Shown here: piece after piece, positions 1 through 14,170 of the stretch | Position numbering within the stretch: position 1 is the stretch's first letter | Layout of the letters: every line of letters starts with the position of its first letter | Assembly: GCA_050084515.1 (NCBI GenBank) | Contig: CM114271.1 | Span: forward strand, 66,402,001-66,466,000 | Length of the DNA: 64,000 nt | Reading direction: 5' to 3' | Source: Blasia pusilla | Taxonomy: Eukaryota > Marchantiophyta > Marchantiopsida > Blasiales | The notes under the pieces: generated by a model | The model's input: only the letters and a program-made list of their open reading frames with translations | What the model was told of the DNA's origin: nothing | Databases searched by the model: none | Position numbers and translations under genes: made by a program

Positions 1-3000
1 TTTCTTGCTTTCACGATATCAACATATTCGCTTTTCATTAACAATCTTCACTACGCACATTTATTTCCTTCCTATAACTTATGGAATAATTTCTTGAGAA
101 AAATTATAAGATTCTCTCATTCCCACACCATCTACAATATTAAGCAAACTTGCATACACCACTACGAGAAAAATTAGTCAACAAAGATAACAAATAAAAT
201 TACAAAATCAAAGTCCATTTAAGGTCTGAGTGAAATACACACGAGCTGAGCTCCATGTTTTGACCATTTTGGGAATTACGAGTTTAAGAGGCCACTCCCT
301 CTCACATCTACGAATCCCTCCTAAGATTCCATTCCATTCTTGTTTATCGTGTGTACCACAATTATACTGGCTAATCTTTACTATAACCAATACAACATCC
401 CAAATTATTTTCACGCAACTCTTTGTCAATCTCTAACATATTTCATGATAAAAATCATTCTACCTACTTATGCATATAATTATCATGATTATAATAATTT
501 TGCCTACATATTTTCTCCTAGATGTAATATGCATTTCATAGTTGTAGGCTCGTCTTCATTCAAGACCAAATTTATATGTTTGTTTCTTGCACGTTATTTT
601 TGTTGTTTCTACTTTTCGCTCACATAAGCTTCCACTCCTTCTCCTTTGAGTTATAAAAGTCATAATGATAACAATATCCTTCAAAACTTTTAGGCTATAT
701 GGTAGTTTTCTTTTCTTTCAATTCCTATTTTCTATTTTAAATTTTTTCTTAAAAATTATATTGTGATGGAGAAAGAAGAGCATAAAAATCCAACTCTTAA
801 TCTTCTTGGCTTATACATCCTTTATAATAAATTTGAGAAAACTTGCAACCAAGTAATTTAAAATAACTTTGTAATTTGTACGTAAACATCTTTATTGAGA
901 TCCTTCAAATTACATCATCATCCCCTTGTATTAAAATTCATATTTTTGTTGCTAGGTTCTCTCAATTATGATGAAAGTAATATTCAAATTTTATTCTTAA
1001 ATTGATATAGAAGTAAGAAATTAGATAAAATCCTACTCGTATAATGAGGAAGAGTCTATCACTAAAAATAAGCTACATTGAAACACATGACCTCTTATAG
1101 GAGAAGTTTGTTCCATTTATTTTGACTAAAAAACTTATTCCAATAATTTGGATAAAGATAAGCTATTATAAAGCTCAATTTTATTTGTCTATTTTTGGGC
1201 ATATCTACTTGTATTCATAGAGCACTTAAAATTCAATTTTGGACACCATACATGTGTCCAAACTTAACTTCTCTAATATGTAATATTGATTGCGTGTTGA
1301 ATTTTTATATCTTTAATTAGAGGCAAAAAAATTCCAATTCTTTTGGTTTATTATAGAAAATACTCACGAAGGCATACATATTTTAGATATGCCCGTATCT
1401 AGCTAGTCATATTCAATGGTTCTCCCCAAATAGAATATGATTATCTACTTGAGGTATTTGCTTGTTTAGACATATGTAGATGAGTAATTTAAAGTTTTTT
1501 TTTTTTTAATCAATTTTTAAAACTACTGGATATAATTCATGTCATTTAAATTTGAAGGTCGTATTAATCAAAACTTTGATGTCTAATCTATGCCTAAATT
1601 CTTAAATTATGATACCTCCTATTATGTCTATATCTCAACATAAATATATGAATATATCAAAATTCATGGGCCATTTATACGAACTTCTAATGTAATTATG
1701 TGATATTTGTGAGATTATCTATGTACTTTATTATTATAGACATACCCCTTAGAAACAAACATCTCCTTGTAAGACATATGTTCTATGTGTGGTTTGATAT
1801 TATGATATCTCTCCCATTTAATGAGCTAGTTATATTTAAGTTAGGGTAAGGAAGTGTACCACTGGTTCTCATCACTAGCATATGCATCCACTTGAACTAA
1901 AATTATAGGTAGTGCAGTTTAGTATTGTGGGAAGTCGTATCCTAAATAAATGAAGTTGTGTTTTTTAGAATGATTAGTGCCTGGATTCTTTAATTTTTAC
2001 CTTTTTCTCTTCATGTGAGATTTTATAATTGATTTGGTAAGATTTAACTATATATACTAATTGCATAATATATCACATTCAATGGGAAAGAGATCATTTC
2101 ATTCGTATATTAAAATTTATCTTCTTTTCCAAGTTTATCACACAGGTATCCTTACTAGTTTGTATTATATAGTTCTTACATTACCACTTAAAGAAAATAT
2201 GTAAAACTCTCTAAAGTATGATTTAACTACTTTTCCAACAAAAAAATTCAATTAGTTTTCCAAGTAGGTCCTTTAATATTCGAAAGCCTAATAAATCATA
2301 TTTTCCCTCATGTGTTTGCATTATTTAGCACATAGAGAGTATTCTATAGAGAGTACTCTATATCGTTGTAATAATTTGTCCATCACAGGTAAATACAAAT
2401 GCGTTCTTATAACTTTGAGGTAGCTACTATTTTATTTTATTTTCAATTGATACTATTGTCAACGTTAGGGATTAAGGAATGTTGATTTATTCCATTGAGG
2501 AATTTAAATTCAATTCAGTAAATTCTTATTTAAGAAACTTTCTTAATATATTCGCTCTTAATTTACGCTTTTATTTCTACTGATGATGACATGTATTATT
2601 ATTATTGGGAAAGCTCAAATAATTTAAACCAAATAGGTTGCATAATGTTCAGTATCAAATTTGAATTTGATAGCACTCAAATTGATAAGGGATGTGTTAT
2701 AATTTGATAAAAATTTTATATTTTAATTGATTGTGGATTTAATAGTTCTCTCTCCACTCATATATTGTAACTTTTTCCTCTTCTCTATGTTTGTATTTTT
2801 ATTCCTTGTCATGTTTGTATTACTATTCCATGTCGTATTTACTTAAACTTCAAACATTAATTTATCCCTTGCATTTCTTCTCCACTCCAACATTTTTTCT
2901 TGCGATTTTTTTTTCCATATTAGCATGTGAGTATTTTCTTTTATTATCCTATGCATTTACTCTCCACTCCAATATTTTTGTATATATGCTTCGTAGTAGT

Positions 3001-6000
3001 GTAAGATCGTCTTTTTTTCCGTATTAATATTACTCACCTATGCCTTATACCTCATAAGAAAATATCCTTATTTGATGATAATTTTTTTCCTTAGGATCAA
3101 TATTCTATTATTTACCAATCTTCATTCCACTATATTTAGATTAAGGATTAAGTCTGCCATAAAGTAATAGAAAAGTCCTCCTACTCTCTCACAACCATGT
3201 ATTTTCAACCTCTTTTTTTTAATGACATATTTAGAAATAAAAATAAAAATAATCCCGTATCTTAGAAGAATTATCTAAAGTCTTCCCAAGTTTGATATTT
3301 TTTACTCTCCAAGACCAGTCTTTGAAATATACTTTACATTATCGCTCCATTCTTTCTATTTATATTTCACCCTCACCAAAGTCGGCAGTATATTTAATGC
3401 TCACTAGTTTAAAGACATATCTAGGCCTAAACTCATCATACAACATTTGTTATATCTACAATCACGAAGTACTAGAAAGGAATGGATTATATATATTCAT
3501 TCCAAGATGGTGAAGCTATAAATATATAGGAGAAATTCGGTTATAGAACACAAGTTTAAGGGCTTTTGCAATGAATAAAAAGAAGAATGTATTAAGAAAA
3601 AATTATTAGACTATTTTAAATTTTATTTAAAAACATTTCAATAATGAGAATTTCCATAATTAATAGGAATATTTCCAAGCAAGTCATGACACAAAAATCT
3701 CATCTTAACAATAAAAATAATTCAAATAATTTAAATATTGATAATGACATCCATAGAATGTTTTACAACTTATAACTTCTAATATAAAATAGTGATATGA
3801 ATAAAAAATGTATCTATCTTATTCTAGGAAAGGGGCAAGCACCAAATTGGGACAGAAATGCATGTATTTATGAAAGTATGAAACATGTATTTCTATGTTG
3901 GAATCTAATTAACTCGAAATCTTATATATGAACTTTTTGTGATTCTGATTCTCCAAGTTTTTTTTTCTAAGAGTATTTTATTATTATTTAGATAAGCACT
4001 TAAACGGTAAATACAATGTTCATTTTTACTTATAGCACATATCTTAAGCTTCATAGGAAATCAACGAGGAAGTGTTTAAATTTCATTGAATGAGGAGATC
4101 CAAAGAGAGAAAGAGACTTTTTTTGTTAGTAAAGAAGCCCTCATAATAAGCTTTTTTTCGCAAGGATCTTTAATAGGGGATGAGAAGAGAGATAAGATTT
4201 GCGCTTAAATGTGAAAGTAGGACAAGAAAAAAATAAAATTCAGTTGGCAAGTGCTTCAAAGGAAAATTTTGAAGTCCTTAATCGTATATGAGGGAAAGAG
4301 AGATAAGATAAAATTTTGAATAGTGAAGGAGAAGGGAGAAAGGAGCAAATTTTACCAAGAGAGTGATTTATAAGGATTTTTACGAACTTTTAATCTTTAA
4401 CATGGGAGGAAAAGATAGAGATGTTTTCAACAAAGGAGGATTTTATAAGTATTATTTGACGAATTTTTAAAATATTAACGAAAAGAGATCTCGAGTTTCA
4501 TTTTAAGCAGAGAAGGGGAAGGCTTAGGAGAGAGTAGATATTTTTAAAAGGGATGGCTTTAATTGATAATTTTTCAAGATTGTAAAATTTCGACATGAGA
4601 TGCAAGAGAGATAGGGGATAAATTTCCAATACGGGCGAGGAGACAAGATAGGGTATTAGAAACAATTCAACCTTCTTTGTTCCTCCACATAAAGAAGGAT
4701 AGGAGAGGATAGGAAAAGCCTTACAAACAAGGAATAAAGGGGAAGATGATAGATGAAACTTCTCTATATTCCCCTTGGTAATTAATGTTGACACACTAAA
4801 TAAGAACTCACATTAATTAGGGGTAAAAAATAGGATTTATTATCATATTTAATGAAACACTTAGATAATATGTATTCAAAAATAAAATTTTTTTTTAATT
4901 TTAATAAATAAGGCAAAAAATGTTATTCATATATCATAGTTGCTAAATATATCTATTATCTACAATAAACCATCATGTGGTTCTTCTCTACTTGAATTAT
5001 TGTAAGGCTATGCACTTCATCACTATTATATGCACATGCTTCTCCACTATCATGTGGATGGCCCCTCTCTTGAAAATGGGTTAGAGTTTGTGTTTATCTA
5101 ACAAAAATGAAAGAAGGCACAAATATGACATCAAAACGAGTAATGTGGACCATCTCTTGTAATTGTAGAATAAGTTGTCGCTCATGCCAAAATATTGTGA
5201 CATCTCATAATAACCTATATTGGATCCTTTTTTTCCTTGCAACAAATGTGATGTCATACTAATACCATTTTGCAATCACCTTTCATTACAAAGGATGATG
5301 TCGAATCCAAGAAGATTTTTTTCCCTAAATGTTCAATTGCATTTAAATTATATCCATTGGCACGATCCTTGTTTTGGAAACCTTGTCCACTCTTGGTCAT
5401 CTATAGTTTATAATATTTCTATGCATCACTCCATACGTCTTTGATGTTGGGGATACTAAAAGAATCGTCAAAGTGGATCTTATTGGTAATAGTGGAGGGG
5501 ACTTATAAAGAATTTTGACAAAATTATTTAATAGGAATTCTTAATGACAACAATCATACAACCTTTTCAAAGATTCTTAAATAAGCTCAATATCATTACG
5601 ACTAGAGTTCTACTTGATGTGTTGCTATATGGGCCCTCGGTTCATTCAAGTACTCGTTCCATATCTCCTTGGTAAGAAATATTTACTTCCTCCTCATGTA
5701 TGCTACTTTAGAAAAATGATCATTGAACCCTTTAATGAGATATGAATATCTATCATTCTAGAAAATAACCACAAGTATCTCTATAATTGCAGTGAATTTT
5801 CCTATAAAGAAAAAAACCATTGTCATGCCCATTATTTCAAAAATCATATCATCATACTTGACAACATTGTCACCATGAAATCCCAAGATGTTTCTATTGT
5901 CCATATTAATCACAAAATAAGTCTCATCCACACTCTTAACCATGCTCTCGTAAATAATCCATGATTGAAATTCTCTAGAAACTATTCTGATGTGGTCATA

Positions 6001-9000
6001 AATTGTCTCATCTATGTAACATGCCTTTCATTGCTCACCAAAAACTTACTTTTTTGTTGCTTATTATTAATATTTTATTTTGCATAAACCTGAAAATATA
6101 ATGGTTTCTTTTATAAAATAAAAACATTCCTCTCCTTATATCCTATATTATAATTGAGGATGAGTGGAATTTGGTAGCCATTCCTTCGTCAATTGCAATT
6201 TTATCTTAGGAGAGAATTTTACCCTTGCCTTTCTTAACTTTTCAAACTCAACTATCGACTTACCATGTACCCAAATAATCAACGGACGTATCATGGGATC
6301 TCGGCATCTTTTAGTCTTCAAGACTATCAGATGCCTTAATGGAAACTTGATGGAAGTTCATCAAAAGATTGTCTTCTTCTCCTTGAATGATCCAATCAGC
6401 TCTCTCATCCTGCCATCTATTGGCCTCGCTAAAATTTGCATTATGAATGCCTCGAAAAAAATAAAATTCTTTGATTCATCTTGCCATTCCCTTCACAACC
6501 ATCCAGAAAAGGACGTTCTTCATCTCATGAACTGAGGTGACAATGTTGTTGAGCGTTTGATTCCTCGAGATTATTTTTATTTACAAACAACCATAACACT
6601 ATCTTCCTATGACATATCATATTCTTCCTTGAGTGTTCTCATGTTGCCCAAGTCATTGCAATCTATCTATATGATAATTGATGACCTCATATGCACCATA
6701 GGACAAAATAGTAAGATAATATGACAAACTAGGAACATGCTTAGATTTTTTCCTTGGATCCTACTAGATGGGTAGAAAGAATGAAATTGAGTGGAATGAC
6801 AAAATCCTTTTGTTACTTAATAATTAATATTATAACCAACAATCCTAAGTGTGTATAATAAATAATAAATATATAAAAATAAAAATAGGAAAGAGAAATT
6901 TGTATCTTGGACTCATATTTGATGGGTAGGAAAATTAATTTTAACGGAGAAGGAGAAGATATTTTCTAAATTTTATGGAAGGTGTAATTATTTAGGGGAG
7001 TGGAATATCATTTAACGTTTAAGTGAAGAGTGGAATTACTTGGAAAAGGATAATTTTATTACTCTTTAAAAAATAAGAAAATACAAAATCTATTAAAAAT
7101 TTTAATTGGAAATCATGATTATTTTTAAAGAATCATGTTAATTCATTTTCCATATTTTGAGAAAGGAAAATGAAATTGAATAGAAAAGGGACATTATTTA
7201 GTTAATTACAATTAACTTATAATTTAGTTAGTGGAGGTTATTTTGGTAGAAAAAGTGGAAAGGGAATTTGCTTTAGGGGCCCTCTAGCAAACTAATGTAA
7301 CCTTGGCGGTTCCCTTGGGAATATTTTAACTTAATGGAAATGGTTCAAAATTCTATGGAGGAGTGAAATTATTTAGGAGAGTTAGGAATTATTCAAAAGT
7401 GAAGTGATGTCATTCTTTTAAGATTTAAAAAAATGGAGATTAAACTTAAATTTTAAAATGAAAAATATTTCTAAATGATTAGAAAATATATTATCTTATA
7501 ATTTCTAAGCATGCTAATTAAAAAATCAATTTCGTGCGCGAGCTGTTGCATGCTAACTAGTCAAATAAAACCAGAATATAACATCCATTCAAACATTCCA
7601 CAAAAAGATCTTCCCCACACAAAGCCCATGATCAAAATCCTATAGGAGAATGTTGAGACTTTTTATAAGAATAAACAACGAGAAATAATCTCAGTGGGAA
7701 GACGACCATCTCGCGTCAATGAGTATGAATCATGCTACCTAAGAATTCATATTGATTCCATAAATGAGTGTAGAGGCTCCATAAGTTCACTTAGGTTCTT
7801 TGCATCATATAGGCACAAAAGCACTAGTCTTCCATAGTTTCCTCACAAAGACCTCTTCATTAAGATATCCCTTCTTTTTCTCTTTATGTACCTTTCTTAC
7901 ACTATTCATTATTTTATTCCTTTCCTCTTATGTTCTACATTATGATTTTTTCCTCACTTATCTTTGAATGCAAAAAAATTTAGGTTTATTGTTTTCACTA
8001 TCCTTAAAAATTATATTTTAAGTTTTTAAAATTTTTTAATATTAAATTAATTTATCATGTCATTCATCCGATAAGTCTGAATATATAATATTAATAAGAA
8101 TAGAAAATTAAAGAGAAATAAATAATACTATAATAAGGATTAATGAGAAAAATTTGCAACTCTAATCAATTTTCAAGTTTTTGTTCCTATTTTCTTATGA
8201 AAATTGATAACCAACAATTTTACTTTGTAGTATACGAATAATAAATTTTCTTGTATATTCTAAGGTCTGATTTTTTTAAATAATCTTCTTTAAACTTGAA
8301 TTTCCCTCTTCCATCCATTTTTCACTTTTTCAAGAAAGATATGCAAAATAAATGATAAGGTACAATCATGCCATAGACAAAAAAAGAAATTAGATGATAA
8401 AAAAATATATTGATTTTTGGTGGAATTAACATACAAGGGTGCCATAATGCTTGACCTACATTAATGTTTCTTTTGCTGAAAAAGTGGATTTCCAAAACAA
8501 TTAAATATCTTGGTAAAATTATAAATTCTACCAAGATAGAAAATTTTATGAATGATATTATGATAGGAAAAAAGTGTAGCGTTAAATTTTTGTCATAAAA
8601 CAACGGGACACAAATAAATAGTTGTTTTATGCTACTTACATGCAAAAATAGATAATAATTGTAATATCCTCCAACATCTAAACAACCATCAAGAGAGGTA
8701 ATAAGATGACTTATAATGAATACCACAATAAATAATCCCTATGCTATATTTTAATTGAGTTTTAAAATTTTTCATCATTGAAAATAATTGTTGCTAGAGA
8801 ATCAAATTGAAATTCTATCAATACTGTATTAAGATGTCAATATTCATAAATATGACTATAATTCTATATATTTTGAATTTTATTTTAAAAAATTTCTAGA
8901 ATAATATCATGTGAAAAGAATATAAATATTTTTCTAAAGATAAATTATAAAGGATGCAATTGTCATTATTATATCATATAATATTCCATAGGGATAGTGA

Positions 9001-9430
9001 AAATAGGGTTATTATTAGTGGTAGGAAAAAATTGAAAAAAAAACATTCCCTCGCTATAAGAAGTGAAGCCACATTTTGTGTCAAGGACTTAAAATTATTA
9101 CATAACTTGCATTTCTTCTTAAGGGAGCTAAAAATATTACATAGCTTAAATGGAAGGTTAACTACTTTTAGAGCCATAGTCTTGCACTTTTTGTGTACTC
9201 GTACCTCTAAGGGAAGTTTTTCCTCTTCGTCCTTAAACTTGCACTCATCCATGTTCTTCTCCAAAGATTGATATTCCTTTTCTCCTTCCTTTTCTCCTTG
9301 CTATTCCTTCATGGAACTCATGCGAATGAATTGTAATTATCCTTGTACCCAAAGAATTGATGCTCATTTTGATGAACACCTCCTCAAGATTATCACCAAA
9401 AGCTTCTTTTTCATATATCTCCTAGTGTTC
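1..9430. other. AT-rich stretch without a recognisable gene
   Basis: Very AT-rich sequence with many poly-A/T runs and stop codons in all frames. The longest open frames (for example 6164-6535 on plus and 8322-8726 on minus) are low-complexity, start in AT-rich sequence and contain no motif I recognise. A purine-rich patch lies at about 4080-4780. I see no rRNA, tRNA, LTR pair or strong foldback here. It is most simply old, decayed intergenic or transposon-derived DNA. Confidence 0.6.
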
Positions 9431-11550
9431 ATGGACTTGAATGGGTAGGAGGGAGAATGTCCCCGCCTCTCACTATAGATACTTTGAGGGTTTTCCATGG
9501 GAAATCCGTCTTCCCCATTATCTCCCTCGGGCTCTTAAGTTTGGCTCTCAACCCAAATATGGTTTGCCATCTAGGGACCCGCATTTCACTAACTATCCCT
9601 CAAGATGGCTTGGCGGAGGCTTCTTGCACATTATGAAACTCTCAACTCCCCACACATCTTGGAATTTGGACTTGTGTTTTTCTATTATTATAGCTAGCGA
9701 TTCTGTAAACTCCGCATTTGACATCTTTTGGTTGTTGTGCCGCCCATCACATTTTGTGAGTAGTCTCGTGGTGTCTTGCCCGTCCATTTCACTTCTCATA
9801 GGTTCCTTGCTTCTTGCCCTTGATTTGGAGTTTGGCCCAAAGGTCTGACAACTTTCTTTCCTTCCCCTTATCCTTGCAAGTAGATGTGTCCCTTTCTCGT
9901 CTTCCACTAGTCTGATGATGCATACGCATCTCGCCTAGCAGTAGTCCCACAACCGATTCCACCATTATTCCTAGTCTTCCGACTAGCTAACATAGGTTCC
10001 AACTTTGGTGGATCACACCAAGTTCTTTCTTGCTTGAATCCAAAATCACGACTTGCTTCCCAGATCCCTGCTAGCATGAGCGTCACACACTAAGCTATTC
10101 GCTACGAGAAATATTTCACTATCTAAAAATATTATATGATTCTTTGAGTAGTGATTTTGAATTGAAGTAAGCATTGGAGAAGATCTAGAAATATGAGTGG
10201 CCAAACATGTTCATGGTGTAGGAGAGTGTGGAGAACGGGTAATATCCCAACATCGATATCTATGTGAGAACTAGTTTGTGGAGTAGTCCTTTCAATTCTC
10301 GGTGAACTTGGTAGACAAGAGTCTACAAGGATTTTAGTGGTGGCTTGGGGATCATGGATAACACTACCAAGCTTCACCCAAAATCAAACCGCAATGACCA
10401 GGAAACGGAGAGTAGAGATGATTAGATGAAGATTGTGATAGAGATTGGGTAAAAAGATCCCAATTAGGAAGATGAATATGTACTACTAAATGGCTGTTGA
10501 TTGCGCAAGGTAGAGTTGATAAAGTGTATGGAATCATTTCAAGACCAATCAAATTTCTTACATCGTGGGTTAGGAGCTTGATTTTTGTATCATTATACCT
10601 CTTTGAATTGGTGGTAGTTGCACAAGGTACGTGGAGAAGTAAGTGTCATGTGAAGTTCAAGGTGAGGACCATAATTTGTCTTTATGTTATAGTAGGACTA
10701 TTTGCCATGAGTTGAGTCGGTATGTGAAACTTTCAACCGTGCATGTTAAGCCACAATAGCCAAATGCTGAGAGAACTCTAAGAAATCTGAAAGCTCCAAT
10801 GACTCACAAGTTACGTATCCAAGTTCCACAAAATCTAATCCAAATGTCGTTGAATGGACTCATGGAACGGAGAACGAGGATTAAGTGGGCGTGAATTATA
10901 GGTTTAGAACTTCTATTATTATTTTGTATGTGTGTAGGAATCAATGTTATGTGATGCCCCCCTTTAAGAGCAAGGGTTAGGACCAATTCATGTGCTGCAT
11001 GTATTTATGTGTTATGTACAACTTTAAGATTAATTTTAAGATATTGATCATTAAAATTCAAGAAATCATGTATGAATATCTCTATCCTTGTTAACTCATT
11101 AGATAATAGTCATGAGTTTTTTTAATTAATTAATGTGGAGCTAAATTTGTTTATTTTAAATATACGTTGAAGTGCAATTTAAAAAGAATAGGTTAATGAT
11201 GGACTTAAATCCACATATTATTTGTTTATTCACCATCAATTGATAATAGATCTAGTTGATATGCCATCAAGTATTGGGGGAATGGGCTTCCTAATTTTAA
11301 TATAAGAAGAATTGCCTAACTTTGTGAAAGGGAGGGCTTTATGAGTTAAATAAAAGAGCATGTCGTTTTATTCTATAGAATACTATTGTTTGACATAGGA
11401 GTGTTCAAAGAATTTGTGCAAATAGAGGTAAGATAAATGTAGACAAGGTACTAGAGTTTTCTAAAAGATATGGAATGAAATTGAGGTTAATAATCCTCAT
11501 AAATCCAAAGGAAAATGACAAGAGCAAAGGGGGCATTTTCCGATCATTCA
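9431..11550. other. Unassigned sequence with modest overlapping ORFs
   Basis: GC content rises slightly here, and open frames of 135 codons (plus, 9441-9848) and 104 codons (minus, 9593-9907) overlap each other. The minus-strand product is rich in Lys, Arg and Ser, loosely like a retroelement gag or linker, but no zinc knuckle or protease motif follows. I cannot assign either frame. The remainder to 11550 contains only short frames and nothing recognisable. Confidence 0.4.
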
Positions 11551-11559
11551 AGCTTTAGT

Positions 11560-12060
11560 TAAAGCGTGTCGAGGGCGTTATGGTGATCGGCCTTCATTGC
11601 TTCCATTTTCTTTATGGGAAAATAGAACCACTTATAGCACCATTACACGATTCATACCTACATAGTTGATGATAGATCAAAAGCATATAATGCCAACAAA
11701 AGGAGATATTCTCACTTGGAGGGATTATCGTGGGAGCATGAGCTTAATAATGAGGAACTATTGGTTCTTCGAATGCAATACCTAGAGCAAAGTGGAAAAG
11801 ATATAAGAGAAGCAAAGATAAGAAAATAAAACGCTTTGATAAAACCCATTGACTTCGAAAGAAGCATATAAGAGAAGAAGATTGGATCATGGTGTATAAA
11901 AACAACATTCAAAACTGACAAAGTACTATTAAAAAGTTTACACGTTGTTGGTTTGATCCATATGTTATAGTCATTATTTTTTTAAATGTCACTTATGAAC
12001 TACGTGAGTTGGATGGCATAATTTTGAAGTTGCACATTTCAGGTAAATAGGCTAAGATTT
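11560..12060 (+). pseudogene. Decayed Ty3/gypsy integrase C-terminal region
   Basis: Reading plus frames across stops gives NRTTYSTITRF followed by DQKHIMPT. This matches the YRTT...T-x-F-x-P...YG-x-E-x-x-MP signature near the end of many plant Ty3/gypsy integrases. It continues into a charged helix-like stretch (ELLVLRMQYLEQSGKDIREAK) and a GPY/F-like segment (WFDPYVIV then YELRELDG). There are several stops and at least one frameshift. No LTR or upstream pol domain can be traced, so this is an old fragment. It differs in sequence from the gypsy element at 51.4-64 kb. Confidence 0.65.
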
Positions 12061-12193
12061 TTTGCATACATGAGGGATTTTTTGATTTTGATAAATTGGA
12101 TCAATCTCTCTTTGAATCTTTTGAAATAGAGATGAAAAATCAAAATAAGTTTGAGTATCTAATCTTATACAATAACAAGGTTCAGAATACCTT

Positions 12194-12362
12194 GATGCAA
12201 TATAGGGATACATCCTAAAAATACACTCCATAAATAACCTACATTATATTACTATGACTTTTTGATATTTAAATGTGAACCATTAATCTAGGCTTCTTCT
12301 CATATACTGGGGCTAATTAGATTCATGATGTACAATAAGAAGTAGATATTGGGAATCCAATA
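12194..12362 (-). mobile_element. Truncated LTR of the Copia-B family
   Basis: This segment aligns with the distal part of the left LTR of the intact-ended element at 53848-54019. Shared blocks include GATGCAATATAGGG, a CATTATATTACTATGACT-like core, a GGCTTCTTCTCATA block and the terminal GGGAATCCAA. The orientation is the same as that element. The proximal part of the LTR is missing. It carries the GATGCAATATAGGG stretch that the 58143-58525 LTR has lost, so the longer LTR is the ancestral form. Confidence 0.7.
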
Positions 12363-12585
12363 ATAAAATCGACCTAATCATAAAAAAAACTTCTAAAGAT
12401 GAAAAAGAAAAGAAATATCATCCCAAGAAGGGAAGGATTCAAGAAAGGCAAAAGAAAATGACAACAAGCCAACATAAAAACCAACTCAAGGAGCTACATA
12501 ATTAATAGCTTGAAATAATTATGACAAGAACACTAGTGGTTGGTCACCCGCAAGTGAACAACGAGGTAAGTGATCCCCAACCACT

Positions 12586-13130
12586 TCAACTCAACGTATC
12601 AATGCCAAATCTTGTCCATATTGTAAAGCTATCAAGATGTATTACGTAGAGAGAAAGACAACGAAAAGGGGCAAGGTAATGATTCTTGAGGGAGTAGTGG
12701 GCACTAGTTTTCAAGAAAGTATCAAAAGACATATGTAAGTTCCCTAATACTTCTATTGCAAAAGCAATAAATCCATCAATCGCATATCCCACTGCGTAAC
12801 TCAACTCCTTGATTCTTTGTGTTGCTTCAATTGCAAAACTTTAGTATTTGCATCATAACACACAAAGTCAGAATGTGTTGGATCAACTAACATTACATCA
12901 TCAAATAGAAAAAAGCTACCTTGAGACATAATAAGATGAGCTATTTGACAAGAGGTTGCTTCTGTAGTATAAAGTAGGATATGTATTTGCTCTCGCCCAA
13001 CAGTTGACCCTGCCGTACGAGCAAGCGATGTTACCTCTTCTCTAATCACATTATGGATTGCTATTCGTTCTCCACCATGTGCACATCAAACAATGTGGAT
13101 ACCCTTTGCACCAATCAGCTCGCCGCATAC
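12586..13130 (-). pseudogene. LINE (non-LTR retrotransposon) ORF2 C-terminal tail, decayed
   Basis: On the minus strand, across one frameshift near 13050, the order is CGELIGAKGIHIV, GGERIAIHNVIREE, VMLVDPTHSD and FIAFAIEVLG. This is the pattern C-G-x-x-L-x-x-x-G-x-H-x-x-x-C, G-G-x-R-x-x-x-H, D-P-T, then P/A-x-A-x-E-x-x-G, found downstream of the reverse transcriptase in many plant LINE-like ORFs. The tail ends near 12590. No reverse transcriptase domain is left to the right. The same family occurs split at 44647-45146 and 50221-50440. The assignment rests on motif order seen by eye. Confidence 0.6.
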
Positions 13131-13252
13131 ACAATTCAACACACCCAATAGAGAAGGATGAGGAGGCTAAGGTGTAATCACAAAGCTATCAAGAATTTAC
13201 TCCAAGGAAGACAAAATAGAAGAATAAGAGGATTTTTACTAAGAACAAGTGA

Positions 13253-13527
13253 ACTTTAGTGTTGGAAGAAATTGGGAAATCACTCTTATGAATCACAAGA
13301 GATATATGTGGTGCACTTCTCGTGCGGAAGTTACATCCATGATCAAACACTCTGAGGTCGCTTTACTGAAATTTGCACACTTGTATATCGCGAGCTCTCC
13401 AAGACTCCCTCTGTAGCCTAAAGCAAAGTGTGTGGAATAACAATGAAACCCTAATATGACTTCATCTAAATAGGCATAAAACCAATGTGAGTACCGTACC
13501 ACGGGAGCTGGCCCCCGCATCCCCGTT
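13253..13527 (+). repeat. Direct repeat copy 1 (about 275 bp)
   Basis: Shares about 80% identity by eye with 14171-14447. It starts at AACTTTAGTGTTGGAAGAAAT, includes CTCGTGCGGAAG and GCGAGCTCTCCAAGACTCC, and ends at a GTACCACGGG block followed by C/G-rich sequence. The TGTTGGAAG start would suit an LTR, but no primer site follows and the ends are not TG...CA. It could be a pair of decayed LTRs of a short non-autonomous element with a ~640-bp interior, or a segmental duplication. Confidence 0.65.
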
Positions 13528-14170
13528 TAGGGGGGCTAAGTAGTGCACCTCCCACTCTCCCATCAAGAAGAAATTAAACATACATATATATAACATAGAG
13601 GGAGAGAGTGGGAGGAGGATTGAGGACAGGGACGCGCAAGGACGTAGAGAAGACAAAGAGAGGGAAAACATTACGAGAGGAGGAAAAATGTGAGTCAATC
13701 GCAGGGATTGAAGAGTAGAATAAAGAGCAAGAAGGGAGTTGGTAGACGGTACAAAGGATTGATTCCATGTATGAGTTGGGAAGGAAGATGGCAGAAATTG
13801 AATGATAGCGGGGATGGGCGTGTTGATGTAGGAAGGAGAGATTGGGTATGTTGGGACAGTGAGGGATTATTCATATGTAGATAGGATTGATTGCACAAGC
13901 GCAAAGTCACGTGGTCAATAGAGCAATTCTATGTGGCTTTTTGGATTGGATATAGTTCACCAAGTAGTTCTAGCTAAATTGATTTTAGAGTTTGTAATAG
14001 CTAAATTTTGAGAGTATAGAAGTCTTCCGAGTTTGAGGGCTCACTCAAGATTATTTCTTTAGTCGTTGAGGAAGATGAGTTATACTTGATAATTGCATGT
14101 CTTTCGAGTCATGTTTATGGAATCCCGGAGTAGGAAAAGTTGAGTAAATGAGCAATTGACTAGAAAATAA

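Noticed and set aside
6164-6535. 123-codon plus-strand ORF in AT-rich DNA
   Set aside because: No motif. The opposite strand gives an equally plausible retroelement-like string with stops, so neither can be called.
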